This document shows positions 21,806 through 30,184 of a DNA stretch of 64,000 nucleotides, in pieces. Origin of the DNA: Caulobacter vibrioides (GTDB lineage Bacteria > Pseudomonadota > Alphaproteobacteria > Caulobacterales > Caulobacteraceae); the NCBI RefSeq assembly GCF_002858865.1, contig NZ_PJRR01000009.1:1-64000 (forward strand), written 5' to 3'. Both the position numbers and the translations under genes were made by a program. The notes under the pieces were generated by a model, which was not told the DNA's origin, did not search any database, and saw only the letters and a list, made by a program, of their open reading frames with translations. How positions within the stretch are numbered: position 1 is the first letter of the stretch; each line of letters opens with the position of its first letter.

Positions 21806-23299
21806 ATGGACCTGGGCGACCTGCTCGACCGCGCGATCGAACCCTTCGCGCCAGCCCTGGCCCGGCGCCGTCATGCCCAGCGCTCCGCTTTGAAGCTGCA
21901 GCGCCAGTTCGACGTCGCCGCCAACGGTCGCCGCCAGGAGAACTGGCGGCGCACCAGCGGCAGCCAGGACCGCGAGATCCAGCAGGGCCTGCGCGGCGCC
22001 CGCAATGCCGCGCGCGAGCTCGTGAGGAACAACAAGTACGCCTCTTCCGCGCTGCGCCACATGGTCGTGGCGACGATCGGCGACGGTATCGAGGCTCGCG
22101 CCGTTCATCCGGACGAGGCCGTCGCGCGAAAGGCTCAGGAAGCCTGGGAAGCTTGGGCGCACGGCCCCGTCGATGGGCGAAACGACTTCTACGCCGTCCA
22201 AAAGCTGGTCTTCCGGGGCATGGTTGAGTGCGGCGACATGCTGATCGTCTGGCAACCCGACGCCAAGGGGCCGGATGGCCGCGTGCGCGTCCTCGAGGGC
22301 GACCTGCTGGACGAGACCAAGAACGAGGACCGCGCCGACGGCACCCGGATCGTTCAGGGTGTGGAATTCGATAAGGACGGCAATCGCGTCGCTTACTGGA
22401 TTCTGCCCCGTCATCCTGGCGACATTGGCGGCGCGTGGGCGCGCTCGACCCGTTACGACGCGGCGAACGTCGACCACGTCTTCGAAGAGCTACGCGCCGG
22501 CCAAGCGCGCGGGATCTCCTGGTTCGCGCCCGTCGGCATGGATTTTCGTGACGTCGCCGACGTTGAGCAGGCTCGCCTGCTCAAAGAGAAGATCACCGCC
22601 TGCCTGGCTATCGTGTTCAATGCGCCCGAAGGCAGTGGCCCTACGACTCCGTTCACTGAAGAGGGCGCTACGGTCACTGCAAAGACTGGCGAGAAGCCGG
22701 TCGAGACCATCCGTCCCGGCCTCGTCATGCGTGGCCGGCCGGGCGAGACCGCCACTGTTGTCCAGCCGCCAGCTGGAGGCGAGACGACTCAGTTCATCAA
22801 GCAACAGGTCGCGGCGATGACCGCTCAGTTTGCGCCCTACTACCGGGTCACCGGCGACGTGAGCGAGGCGAACTATACCAGCCAGCGCGCCGCGCAGATC
22901 GGCGAGTATGGCCTCCTCGACGATCGTCAGCAGAACATGATGATCCCTCTAGCCTGCAATCCGGCTTTCAAGCGGCGCATGCGCCGCCTGGCGGCCGAGA
23001 CCGGTGACAAGCGCTTTCTCGAGGTCAAGGTTCAGTGGGCCGTCTACGTCCGCCGCCTGATCGACCCGGTAAAGGATGTCGCCGGCGAGAAGGCGGAAAT
23101 TCGGGCGGGTCTTAAGACCATGCCGCAGGCTCTGTCGGAGCGTGGCCGCAATTGGCGAGATCACGTCGCCGAACAGCGGCAATGGCAGGAAGCCACGGAC
23201 GCGGCCGGCGTTGTCTTCGACACCGACGCGCGCCGCATCGACGGTAGCGGCGGCCTCCAACCGCCCGCCGGCTACATCGCGCCCACCAGCGCAAACTAG
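21806..23299 (+). CDS. Portal protein, lambda family
   Basis: 497 residues from ATG 21806. RELVRNNKYASSALRHMVVA (about 70-89) and the VECGDMLIVW, DFRDVADVEQARLLKEKITA and YYRVTGDVSEANYTSQRAA segments are characteristic of lambda B-like portal proteins. It forms the dodecameric ring at one capsid vertex through which DNA enters, and on which TerL docks. Length is typical for the family. Confidence 0.9.
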   Translation: MDLGDLLDRAIEPFAPALARRRHAQRSALKLQRQFDVAANGRRQENWRRTSGSQDREIQQGLRGARNAARELVRNNKYASSALRHMVVATIGDGIEARAVHPDEAVARKAQEAWEAWAHGPVDGRNDFYAVQKLVFRGMVECGDMLIVWQPDAKGPDGRVRVLEGDLLDETKNEDRADGTRIVQGVEFDKDGNRVAYWILPRHPGDIGGAWARSTRYDAANVDHVFEELRAGQARGISWFAPVGMDFRDVADVEQARLLKEKITACLAIVFNAPEGSGPTTPFTEEGATVTAKTGEKPVETIRPGLVMRGRPGETATVVQPPAGGETTQFIKQQVAAMTAQFAPYYRVTGDVSEANYTSQRAAQIGEYGLLDDRQQNMMIPLACNPAFKRRMRRLAAETGDKRFLEVKVQWAVYVRRLIDPVKDVAGEKAEIRAGLKTMPQALSERGRNWRDHVAEQRQWQEATDAAGVVFDTDARRIDGSGGLQPPAGYIAPTSAN

Positions 23300-23310
23300 A
23301 GGACCCCATC

Positions 23311-25365
23311 ATGACGCGTTCGGCTCTTCCCGCGCGAGCGGAAGACCGTCGCAGTGCGCCTCCTGATCACCACGGAACGCGCCTCGCGACCTTCAACGGC
23401 TCGAGCTACGACGCCGCCAACCGGACGGTCGAAGCCGTTCTCTCGGTCGGCGCTCGTGTGCGGCGCTGGTTCGGTTTCGAAGAACTATCCATGGACGCCC
23501 GCGCGGTCGACCTGGCGCGCGTGGCCATGGGCCAGGTGCGGCTGCTCGACAGCCACAACCAGTGGGACATCGACGCCGTGCTGGGCGTGGTCGTCACCGC
23601 TCGCGTGCAGAACGGCCAGCTGGTCGGCACTCTGAAATTCGCGGACACCGAACGCGCTCGCATCGCCGAGGGCATGGTGTCTCGCGGCGAACTGACCGGG
23701 ATCTCGATCGGCTACAACATCCGCGCCTGGCGGCTGGTCGAGATCGACGCCAACGACAACGAGATCTGGCAGGCCTCCGAATGGGAGTTGCTCGAGGCCA
23801 GTCTCGTCTCCGTACCCGCCGACCCGAACGCCGGGGTTCGATCAGCGGCCGCCCCTCCCGGCTCCAACCCTTCTCAACCGAACGAGGATCCCGACATGGC
23901 AACCCGCAACCAGCCGGGCGCCCCGGCCGCCCCGGCTGCACCGGCCCCGGCCGAGCCCGCCGCCCGCGCTCAAACCCCGCCGGCTGCGCCGGCTCCCGCC
24001 GACCCGGCCGCTGTTGCTGCACCGGAAGTTCGCGCCGCCCCGGCCGCCCCGGCTGCTCCCGCTGCCTCGGCCGGCGATGCGAACGCCGTTCGCATGTCGG
24101 GCGTGGACGCCATCGACTTCACCGAGACCGCTCGCTCCTTCGGCTTCGAGGGCGCCCAGGTCCGGAACTGGGTTGAGAACATGACGCCCCAAGCGGCCCG
24201 CGACGCCCTGCTGTCGGCCGCCGCTGAGCGCCAGCGCGCCGCCGCGCCGCTGGCCCCGGCGATGTCGGCTGGCCGGGTGACGGTTGACGAGCGCGACACC
24301 ATGCGTTCGGCCATCACCTCGGCCCTGCTGCACCGCTTCAATCCGTCCAACGAGCTCAGCGAGCCGGGCCGCGAATTCCGGGGCATGAGCCTCCTGGAAA
24401 TCTGCCGCCGCAACCTGGAGCGCAACGGCGAGCGCGTGGCCGGGCTCGGCCGCCGCGAGATCGCCGATCTCGCGCTGCGCCAGCACTCCACCAGCGACTT
24501 CCCGAATATCCTGGGCAACGTCACCGGCCGGACGCTGCGCGGCGCCTATGAAGCCTCGCCGCGCACTTTCACCCAGTGGCAGCGCCGGGCTACCGCGCCG
24601 GACTTCAAGCAGGTGACGCGCCTGCAGATGGGCGGCGCGCCGTCCCTGCTGGCCGTGCCCGAAGGCGGCGAGTTCAAGATGGGCACCATCGGCGAGGCCA
24701 AGGAGGTCTATGCCCTGGCGACCTACGGCCGCCGCTTCTCGGTGACGCGTCAGACGATCATCAACGATGATCTGGACGCCTTCACTCGGATCCCGACGCT
24801 GTTCGGCCGCGCTGCCGCCGACTTCGAGAGCGACGCGGCCTACGCCCCGCTGATCTCGAACCCGAACATGGGCGACAATATCGCGCTCTTCCACGCCAGC
24901 CACGGCAACCTCGCCGGCGCCGGCGCGGCGATCAGCGAAACGTCAGTTCAGAACGCGGAAATCGCCTTTGGCGCTCAAACTGGTATCGAGGGCCGCCCGA
25001 TCAACGTCTTGCCCCGCTGGATGATCGTGGCGACCAAGGATCGTGTCCCGGCGCTAAAACTCCGCGGTTCCACGGGGTCCCAAGCGGCGAATTCGCAGCC
25101 GAACACCACCAACGTTTATCAGAACGCCTTCGACGTGATCGTCGAGGCCCGCCTGTCTCGTGCTTCGGGCGCGGTCCCGTGGTTCATGGCCGCCGACAAC
25201 GCCCAGATCGACACGATCGAGTACTGCTACCTGGAAGGCGACGACGGAGTTTACCTCGAGGAGCGTAATGGCTTCGAGGTCGACGGCATCGAGTACAAGG
25301 CCCGCCTGGACTTCGCGGTGAAGGCCATCGACTACCGTGGCCTCTACATGAACCCGGGCACCTAA
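23311..25365 (+). CDS. Prohead protease-major capsid protein fusion
   Basis: 684 residues. Residues about 25-175 form a herpesvirus/HK97-type prohead protease, with catalytic His82 (LLDSHNQWD) and Ser132 (GISIGY). A linker rich in Ala and Pro follows (about 203-258). The rest (about 310-684) is an HK97-fold/gpT-like capsid domain, with TLRGAYEASPRTFTQW and ALATYGRRFSVTRQTIINDD. Met196 (23896) has GAGGA 8 bases upstream, so a separate scaffold-capsid product of 489 residues may also be made. The palindrome at 24078-24094 falls near the linker end. Self-cleavage would free the mature capsid. Confidence 0.9.
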   Translation: MTRSALPARAEDRRSAPPDHHGTRLATFNGSSYDAANRTVEAVLSVGARVRRWFGFEELSMDARAVDLARVAMGQVRLLDSHNQWDIDAVLGVVVTARVQNGQLVGTLKFADTERARIAEGMVSRGELTGISIGYNIRAWRLVEIDANDNEIWQASEWELLEASLVSVPADPNAGVRSAAAPPGSNPSQPNEDPDMATRNQPGAPAAPAAPAPAEPAARAQTPPAAPAPADPAAVAAPEVRAAPAAPAAPAASAGDANAVRMSGVDAIDFTETARSFGFEGAQVRNWVENMTPQAARDALLSAAAERQRAAAPLAPAMSAGRVTVDERDTMRSAITSALLHRFNPSNELSEPGREFRGMSLLEICRRNLERNGERVAGLGRREIADLALRQHSTSDFPNILGNVTGRTLRGAYEASPRTFTQWQRRATAPDFKQVTRLQMGGAPSLLAVPEGGEFKMGTIGEAKEVYALATYGRRFSVTRQTIINDDLDAFTRIPTLFGRAAADFESDAAYAPLISNPNMGDNIALFHASHGNLAGAGAAISETSVQNAEIAFGAQTGIEGRPINVLPRWMIVATKDRVPALKLRGSTGSQAANSQPNTTNVYQNAFDVIVEARLSRASGAVPWFMAADNAQIDTIEYCYLEGDDGVYLEERNGFEVDGIEYKARLDFAVKAIDYRGLYMNPGT
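24078..24094. repeat. Dispersed palindrome, copy 5
   Basis: TGCGAACGCCGTTCGCA (19 bp with flanks) near the end of the protease-capsid linker, encoding ANAVRM; 4,589 bp after copy 4. Confidence 0.9.
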
Positions 25366-25398
25366 GCCGCCCGGCTGAGACTTCCCCCTCCCCACCTT

Positions 25399-25436
25399 CC
25401 GAAGGGCCGTCCTCTGTGGCGGCCCTTCGGCTTTCT
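25399..25436 (+). terminator. Hairpin after the capsid gene
   Basis: An 11-bp perfect stem, CCGAAGGGCCG with CGGCCCTTCGG, a 10-base loop, then CTTTCTGG. It may act as a partial terminator or mRNA-stabilising hairpin after the highly expressed capsid gene. Two more hairpins follow before the next gene (25455-25475 and 25486-25501). Confidence 0.65.
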
Positions 25437-25522
25437 GGACCTGCGCAGATCTCCAAGGCCGCGCCGCGCGGCCTTCGACGTCTTCGCCGGAATCGTCCGG
25501 CTTCCATCGAAGGACCTGCACC

Positions 25523-25855
25523 ATGAAGACCATGCTTTCGTCCGGCGACCGCGTGAACGTCACGACGCCCGCCGGCGGCCTGACCTCGGGCCTGGGCGCC
25601 CTGATTGGCGCCATGTTTGGCGTCGCCATGAACACGACCGTCCAGGGCGATCCGAACGTCCTCGTCCGCGAGGGCGAGTTCACGCAACCGAAGGCCACCG
25701 GCGAGGCCTGGACCCAGGGTCAGCTGCTGTACTGGGACAACACGAACAAGCGCTTCACGACGACGGCGTCCGGCAACACCAAGGCCGCCGTCGCGTCGGC
25801 CGCGCAGCTGGCGGCCGCGACCACCGGCGACGTCATCCTGGTCCCGACGATCTAA
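25523..25855 (+). CDS. DUF2190-type capsid cement/decoration protein
   Basis: 110 residues, strand-rich and soluble. VNVTTPAGGLTSGLGALIGA (about 12-31), then WTQGQLLYWDNTNKRFTTTA, matches the DUF2190 family of small head proteins found next to the major capsid gene. Proteins of this family are thought to stabilise the capsid surface. GAAGGA precedes the start. Confidence 0.8.
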   Translation: MKTMLSSGDRVNVTTPAGGLTSGLGALIGAMFGVAMNTTVQGDPNVLVREGEFTQPKATGEAWTQGQLLYWDNTNKRFTTTASGNTKAAVASAAQLAAATTGDVILVPTI

Positions 25856-25906
25856 CCGATCGCCGGACCACTCGCCCTCTCCCTCAACTGATCCAGGAGC
25901 GCCACG

Positions 25907-26557
25907 ATGCGCCTGTATGCTTCCCTGGCGAGCGTGAGCGCGCTCGCCCTGCTCGCCGCCGAGACCGGCTCGGGCTCCGCCGCGCCGGAAACGCCGCCGG
26001 CTCCGACGCCTGAAGAACTGCAGGCAGCCGAAGGCGCCCGCGCTAAGGCGGTCACCGACCTGGCCAAGGTCAAGGAAGAGACCGCTTCCGCGATCGCCGA
26101 GTCCGAAAAGCAGATCAAGGCGGCCGACGAAGCGAAGGCCAAGGCGGACAAGGCCAAGGCCGCCGCCGAGACCGCCAAGGCGGAGGCCTCCAAGGCCAAG
26201 TCCGACGCCGAGGCCGAAGCCAGGGCGGCCGACAACGCCAAGGCCGATGCGCAACGGGCGCGCAGCGAGCTCGCGCAGGCTCAGAGCGATCTGGAGCAGG
26301 CCAAGGTCGCTCTGGCCGAGGCCCAGGCCGCCGCCGAAGCTCCCGAAAAGGGCGTCTCGGAAGTCGAGCCGTACACCGGCCCGCGCCAGGTGATCGTCTG
26401 GGCCGAGCCCGGTCACCCGATGATGTCGATCGGTGTCCTGGTCAGCGTCCCGGCCGACGAGGCCGAGGCGCTGCGCGCCCGGGGCCGCGCTCGCTTCGCT
26501 TCGCCGGAAGAGGTCGAGGCCGGCGGCGAGGACATCCCCGAACTGCAGGGGCTGTAG
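25907..26557 (+). CDS. Coiled-coil head-region protein
   Basis: 216 residues. Residues about 36-145 are a long repeat-rich coiled coil of Ala, Lys, Glu and Asp (such as EAKAKADKAKAAAETAKAEA). The C-terminal domain (about 150-216) has VSEVEPYTGPRQVIVWAEPG. The first 20 residues are hydrophobic (RLYASLASVSALALLAA), but an export signal is doubtful in a head-gene cluster. It may be a capsid fibre or a head-tail connector accessory. No family is recognised. Confidence 0.55.
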   Translation: MRLYASLASVSALALLAAETGSGSAAPETPPAPTPEELQAAEGARAKAVTDLAKVKEETASAIAESEKQIKAADEAKAKADKAKAAAETAKAEASKAKSDAEAEARAADNAKADAQRARSELAQAQSDLEQAKVALAEAQAAAEAPEKGVSEVEPYTGPRQVIVWAEPGHPMMSIGVLVSVPADEAEALRARGRARFASPEEVEAGGEDIPELQGL

Positions 26558-26560
26558 GCC

Positions 26561-26923
26561 ATGAGCTCGCCGGCGAACCGCCGGGCGCGGACCCTCGAGT
26601 CGGTTTACCGCGCCTGGGGCGAGCCGGCGGGCTGGATCTCGGTAAACGGTGACGTGATCACCGGGATCAAGGTGCGTCGGATCGCCCAGGAGGAGGACGT
26701 CGTCGACTACGGCGGCAGCAGCCGCGCCGTGGTCGAGCGGATCGTTCTGCGCGTCCGCGTCGCCGAGGTCTCGACTGCCCGCAAGGGCGACCGGATCGAG
26801 ATCATGGACGACGCGGGCGAGGTGATCGACGCCTACCTGGTCGCGGATCGCCCGCTGAAAGCGCGGATGGGCCAGGAATGGCGCGTCGAGGTCGAGGTGG
26901 CCGATCATGGGAATGGGGGTTGA
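26561..26923 (+). CDS. Head-tail connector/stopper protein
   Basis: 120 residues. The layout (GEPAGWISVNGDVITGIKVR, then VVERIVLRVRVAEVSTARKG then DRIEI and VEVEVAD) is that of the small beta-rich head-completion proteins of lambda-like phages. It probably forms the ring that seals the portal and docks the tail. It overlaps the next gene by 17 bases. Confidence 0.65.
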   Translation: MSSPANRRARTLESVYRAWGEPAGWISVNGDVITGIKVRRIAQEEDVVDYGGSSRAVVERIVLRVRVAEVSTARKGDRIEIMDDAGEVIDAYLVADRPLKARMGQEWRVEVEVADHGNGG

Positions 26924-27629
26924 TGGTCCGAAGTCGCGCGACGTGGCGTCGGGCCTCGAGGAGGACCTCGCGCGGATCCAGACGGCCGCTGTGCGCGAGG
27001 CTAGCCAGCTGTTCCGCGACGACCTGCGCCAGGAAACCCGCGAGGCGTTTATCGGCCGCACGGACTTTCGCAGTCGCCTGCCGATGGCCTGGCGGATGAA
27101 GGCCTATCCCCAGTCGGGTGCTAGTCTAGATCCGGCCGGCTGGATCTACGTGCGCGGCCCGCGCCCCGGCGCGCCGACGGCAGGCACACCGGCCGCCGTA
27201 CTGATCGACGCCTTCGAAAAGGGCGTGACGATCAGCGCTCGCCGAGGGGGGTGGCTGGCGATCCCCACCGAGGCGGCCGGCAAGCGCGCGCCGCTACCGG
27301 GTGCGCCGGCGCGCGGACGCGGATCCCAGCAAGCGCGGATCACGCCGCAAGGCTTTGAACGTCGCAGCGGCATGACCCTGCGCTTCGTCCCCAAGGGGCC
27401 GGGTAAGGCCTATCTGGTGGTCGACAACGCGCGCCGTGACCGCCTTTGGCGAGCGCAGCCCTACAGCGCCAAGGGCCGTGGCTCGAAGCTGTACGGCCCG
27501 GCGGGTCAGACCATCGTCGTGTTCACCCTGGTGCGCCAGGTGCGCCTGCCCAAACGCCTCGATTTCACCGGCGCCGTTCAGCGGGCCGAACAGCGCTGGG
27601 AGGGCTTGCTCTCGAAGCATTGGAGATAG
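26907..27629 (+). CDS. DUF6441-like phage tail-connector protein
   Basis: 240 residues. The segments AFIGRTDFRSRLPMAWRMKA and GWIYVRGPRPGAPTAGTPAA, then the basic C-terminal region ending LLSKHWR, resemble the DUF6441 family found between head completion and tail terminator genes in alphaproteobacterial siphoviruses. It may play the role of HK97 gp10 or lambda Z. Family assignment comes from memory of the pattern. Confidence 0.6.
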   Translation: MGMGVDGPKSRDVASGLEEDLARIQTAAVREASQLFRDDLRQETREAFIGRTDFRSRLPMAWRMKAYPQSGASLDPAGWIYVRGPRPGAPTAGTPAAVLIDAFEKGVTISARRGGWLAIPTEAAGKRAPLPGAPARGRGSQQARITPQGFERRSGMTLRFVPKGPGKAYLVVDNARRDRLWRAQPYSAKGRGSKLYGPAGQTIVVFTLVRQVRLPKRLDFTGAVQRAEQRWEGLLSKHWR

Positions 27630-27631
27630 CC

Positions 27632-28051
27632 ATGGCTGATCCGCGACAACTGCAGATTCTTGAGGCGATCGAGGAGTTGCTGCGGAGCGGCTTGGCGGCG
27701 GCGGAAGTTGAGTTCCGCCGCAATGATTTCTCGCTCACAGATCCTGGCGAGAGCGACAGCGTGAGCATGTATGACGGCGATCCAGGAGCGCCGATCGAGG
27801 AGCTGGTCGGCGGTTCCAAGACCTACCGCCACGAGATCCCGCTGGAGATCGCGCCGACGCAAAGCAGCGCGGATCGCCGGATCCACGACATCCACGGTCG
27901 CATCAAGATCCTGGTGAAGGCCGATCGGTCCCTGGGTGGCCTGGTCGACTACCTGGACCTGACCGAACTGGCGAACGCGCCGGTCCCGGTGAGCGAGTCG
28001 AAGACCCTCACCACTGGCCTGGCGAGCCTGATCGCCGAGTACACCCTCTAA
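27632..28051 (+). CDS. Tail terminator-like protein
   Basis: 139 residues from ATG 27632. A helix (DPRQLQILEAIEELLRSGLA) then strands with a C-terminal EYTL, and position just before the tail tube gene, match minor tail proteins such as lambda gpU that cap the tail and bind the head. No catalytic residues are expected. Confidence 0.65.
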   Translation: MADPRQLQILEAIEELLRSGLAAAEVEFRRNDFSLTDPGESDSVSMYDGDPGAPIEELVGGSKTYRHEIPLEIAPTQSSADRRIHDIHGRIKILVKADRSLGGLVDYLDLTELANAPVPVSESKTLTTGLASLIAEYTL

Positions 28052-28066
28052 CCACGGAGAACTGAC

Positions 28067-29359
28067 ATGGGCGCTCGAGCTCGTGGTGCGAACGTTCAAG
28101 CGGCGCTCGCCTTCGCCTCGACCTACGGAGCCGTTCCGGCTTCCGGCTTCTACCAGATCGAGGGCGCCGACCTCGGCGACCTGGGCGACAAGCAAGGGCT
28201 GATCGAGGACGATCTGCTGGGCGGCGGCCGCGAGCCGAACGCGCCGACGGACGACGTCATCAGCAACGGCACGAACATGACCGTTCCGGTCGATACGCGT
28301 TGGATCGGTCTGTGGCTGAAACTGCACTTCGGCGCGCCGCAAACGACTCAGGGCTATGCGGCCGTCGGCTCGATCACCTTCGCGAACAATCCGACGGCGG
28401 ACGACACAATCACGGTCGGCGGTCAGGTGTTCACGTACAAGGCCAGCGCCCCGGCGGCGAACCAGATCCTGATCGGCGCCACCCTGGCCGACACCGTTCG
28501 CAACACGGTCTGGGCGTTGAACGAAAGCGCGGTGGCCGGCGTCGCGGCGGCGTCCTACTCGACCGACCGCGACTACAATGCGGTCTCGATCGAGCACAAG
28601 ACGATCGGCACCGCCGGCAACAGCTTCGCGATCGCAGCCTCGGCCGCCACGGCGTCCGGCGCGACCCTTTCGGGCGGTTCGGCGACCGGACCCTATAACC
28701 ACGTTTTCACGTCGGGCGCTCTTTCGCTGCCCGACGCCGCGATCGAGATCGGCCATCCCGAGGTGCCGTCCTATCACATGAACTACGGCGTGATGGGCAA
28801 TACCGGCTCGATCGCCCTGCAGCGCAGCGGCCTGCTGAACCTGGTCCAGGCGGTCATCGCCCAGGGCGAGAAGGCCGCGAGCAACACGTCCGCCGCCGGT
28901 ACGCCGACGGTCTTCAACAACGGTCTGGTCGAGCGCTTCGCCCAGGCCGCCGGCGATATCCTGGACCGGGGCGTCCCGCTGGCCGAACTCGTGTCCGGCG
29001 AGGTCAGCTGGAGCAACAATCTGGACGTCGCCGAAAACATCCGTCCCGACGGGCGGATCGACGGCGCGGATCCGGGGAAGTTCAGCGCCGGGGCGCGGGT
29101 CACGGTGCGGTTCAAGGATCGCCTCTATTACGACCTGGCCCGGGCGCGAAAGGATCTCGACTTGGCCGCCCGCTGGACGCGCGCCGGCGCGAGCCTGAAG
29201 ATCCGGCTTCCCGCCTTCCGCCTGCCGGCCATGGTCGCCAAGCCGCTGAACGGCCCGGGCGGCATCCAGCAGACCTATGAGGGCCAGGGCTACAAGCACC
29301 CGACCCTGGGGCGCACGATGATTATCACCCTGGTCAACGACGTCCCCAACTACAACTAG
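28067..29359 (+). CDS. Major tail tube protein
   Basis: 430 residues with GGAGAA before ATG 28067. The N-terminal GARARGANVQAALAFASTYG is typical of tail tube proteins of this phage group. About residues 100-220 contain an inserted immunoglobulin-like/decoration module rich in Thr, Ala and Gly. The C-terminal LGRTMIITLVNDVPNYN closes the tube domain. It polymerises around the tape measure. A dispersed palindrome lies just after its stop codon. Confidence 0.8.
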   Translation: MGARARGANVQAALAFASTYGAVPASGFYQIEGADLGDLGDKQGLIEDDLLGGGREPNAPTDDVISNGTNMTVPVDTRWIGLWLKLHFGAPQTTQGYAAVGSITFANNPTADDTITVGGQVFTYKASAPAANQILIGATLADTVRNTVWALNESAVAGVAAASYSTDRDYNAVSIEHKTIGTAGNSFAIAASAATASGATLSGGSATGPYNHVFTSGALSLPDAAIEIGHPEVPSYHMNYGVMGNTGSIALQRSGLLNLVQAVIAQGEKAASNTSAAGTPTVFNNGLVERFAQAAGDILDRGVPLAELVSGEVSWSNNLDVAENIRPDGRIDGADPGKFSAGARVTVRFKDRLYYDLARARKDLDLAARWTRAGASLKIRLPAFRLPAMVAKPLNGPGGIQQTYEGQGYKHPTLGRTMIITLVNDVPNYN

Positions 29360-29372
29360 CCCCCGCGCCCCA

Positions 29373-29389
29373 TGCGAACGCCGTTCGCA
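29373..29389. repeat. Dispersed palindrome, copy 6 (intergenic, extended)
   Basis: TGCGAACGCCGTTCGCA between the tail tube and tail chaperone genes. The symmetry extends to 29 bp (29367-29395). It lies 5,295 bp after copy 5. Confidence 0.9.
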
Positions 29390-29411
29390 TGGGGCCGCAT
29401 AGGATCCCGAC

Positions 29412-29855
29412 ATGCCTGTTTTGAACGCCGCGAGCGACACGCCCGCGCTGCACGTCGTCGATTTGCCGCCCGACGCGGATGGCGACATCGGCCGTCTTCA
29501 CCTTCGCCCGTGGGGCGCGGGAATTCGTCTCGCCGCCCTTCGCGCCTACTGGCAGGCCCTGGCCGCCACCAACGACGTGGCTATCGCGGACGTCGCCTAT
29601 ACCGTGGGGGCCATCGGCGCGGCCGTGGCGGGATGGGACGGCTTCAAGGACGCAGCCAGCCAGCCTCTGGACTTCGCGCCAGAACTCGTCGGCGCGCTGA
29701 AGGATCTGATCGCGTCCGATTACGAGATCTACAGCGCGATCCACGCCGACTACGTCGCGCCGGCCTTGGCCCGGGATGCGGAAAAAAACGCATCATCGCT
29801 TCCGCGCGCTGGTGGTTCGCCGGCGGAAGCGAAGACGGAGACAGCGAACCCCTAG
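29412..29855 (+). CDS. Tail assembly chaperone (gpG-like)
   Basis: 147 residues in frame 0. Mostly helical, with an LRPWGAGIRLAALRAYWQAL segment typical of tail chaperones. The gene lies between tail tube and tape measure. Its codons 124-126 are GAA AAA AAC, a slippery A AAA AAC heptamer (29783-29789). A -1 shift there makes the longer chaperone described next. It should coat the tape measure during tail assembly. Confidence 0.8.
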   Translation: MPVLNAASDTPALHVVDLPPDADGDIGRLHLRPWGAGIRLAALRAYWQALAATNDVAIADVAYTVGAIGAAVAGWDGFKDAASQPLDFAPELVGALKDLIASDYEIYSAIHADYVAPALARDAEKNASSLPRAGGSPAEAKTETANP

Positions 29856-30184
29856 TCGAGCGCTGGGGCGGCCGGAACTACTGCAGCGCTTGCGAAACAC
29901 CCTGCGACGCCTGCCCGCTGCGCAACCGCGTCACGCGGCGCGAAGACGGCGAGCTGATCTATACGCCCGCGCCGCTGGGGCCGGTTGGCGAGACGGTCTG
30001 GGATGTCGTCCAGGAGTGCGGCCACCAGGTGCGCGTCGCACCCATGGGCGGCGTCGTCGGGCTGGATTTCAACGCCGTCTATGCCCACGCCGCCGCGCGC
30101 GGCGCTGATCTCAGCCTGCTGGCCGATGTGCTGCCGGCGGTCGAGCCCTTCATCCTCTTCGCCTGGAGCCCGCCGCCGTCATGA
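29412..30184 (+). CDS. Tail assembly chaperone frameshift fusion (gpGT-like)
   Basis: About 257 residues: the first 126 come from frame 0, then about 131 from the -1 frame after the slip at 29783-29789. The extension runs RIIASARWWFAGGSEDGDSE and carries a four-Cys motif, YCSACETPCDACPLR (CxxCxxxCxxC), which could bind zinc. The -1 frame has no convincing start of its own after the site and stays open to the tape-measure start, which it overlaps by 4 bases. Lambda gpGT uses its extension to bind the tail tube protein; a similar role is inferred. Confidence 0.8.
29783..29789 (+). other. Programmed -1 ribosomal frameshift site (A AAA AAC)
   Basis: In frame 0 the codons are GAA-AAA-AAC. Sliding back one base gives AAA-AAA and continues into the open frame ending at 30184. 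This is the canonical slippery heptamer class used for lambda G/GT-type fusions and sits at the equivalent place. Confidence 0.85.

Noticed and set aside
29372-29790. Independent gene in the -1 frame before the tail chaperone slip site
   Set aside because: That part of the frame is Arg-rich and overlaps the real chaperone frame. The protein-like sequence begins only after the A AAA AAC site, as expected for a frameshift extension.
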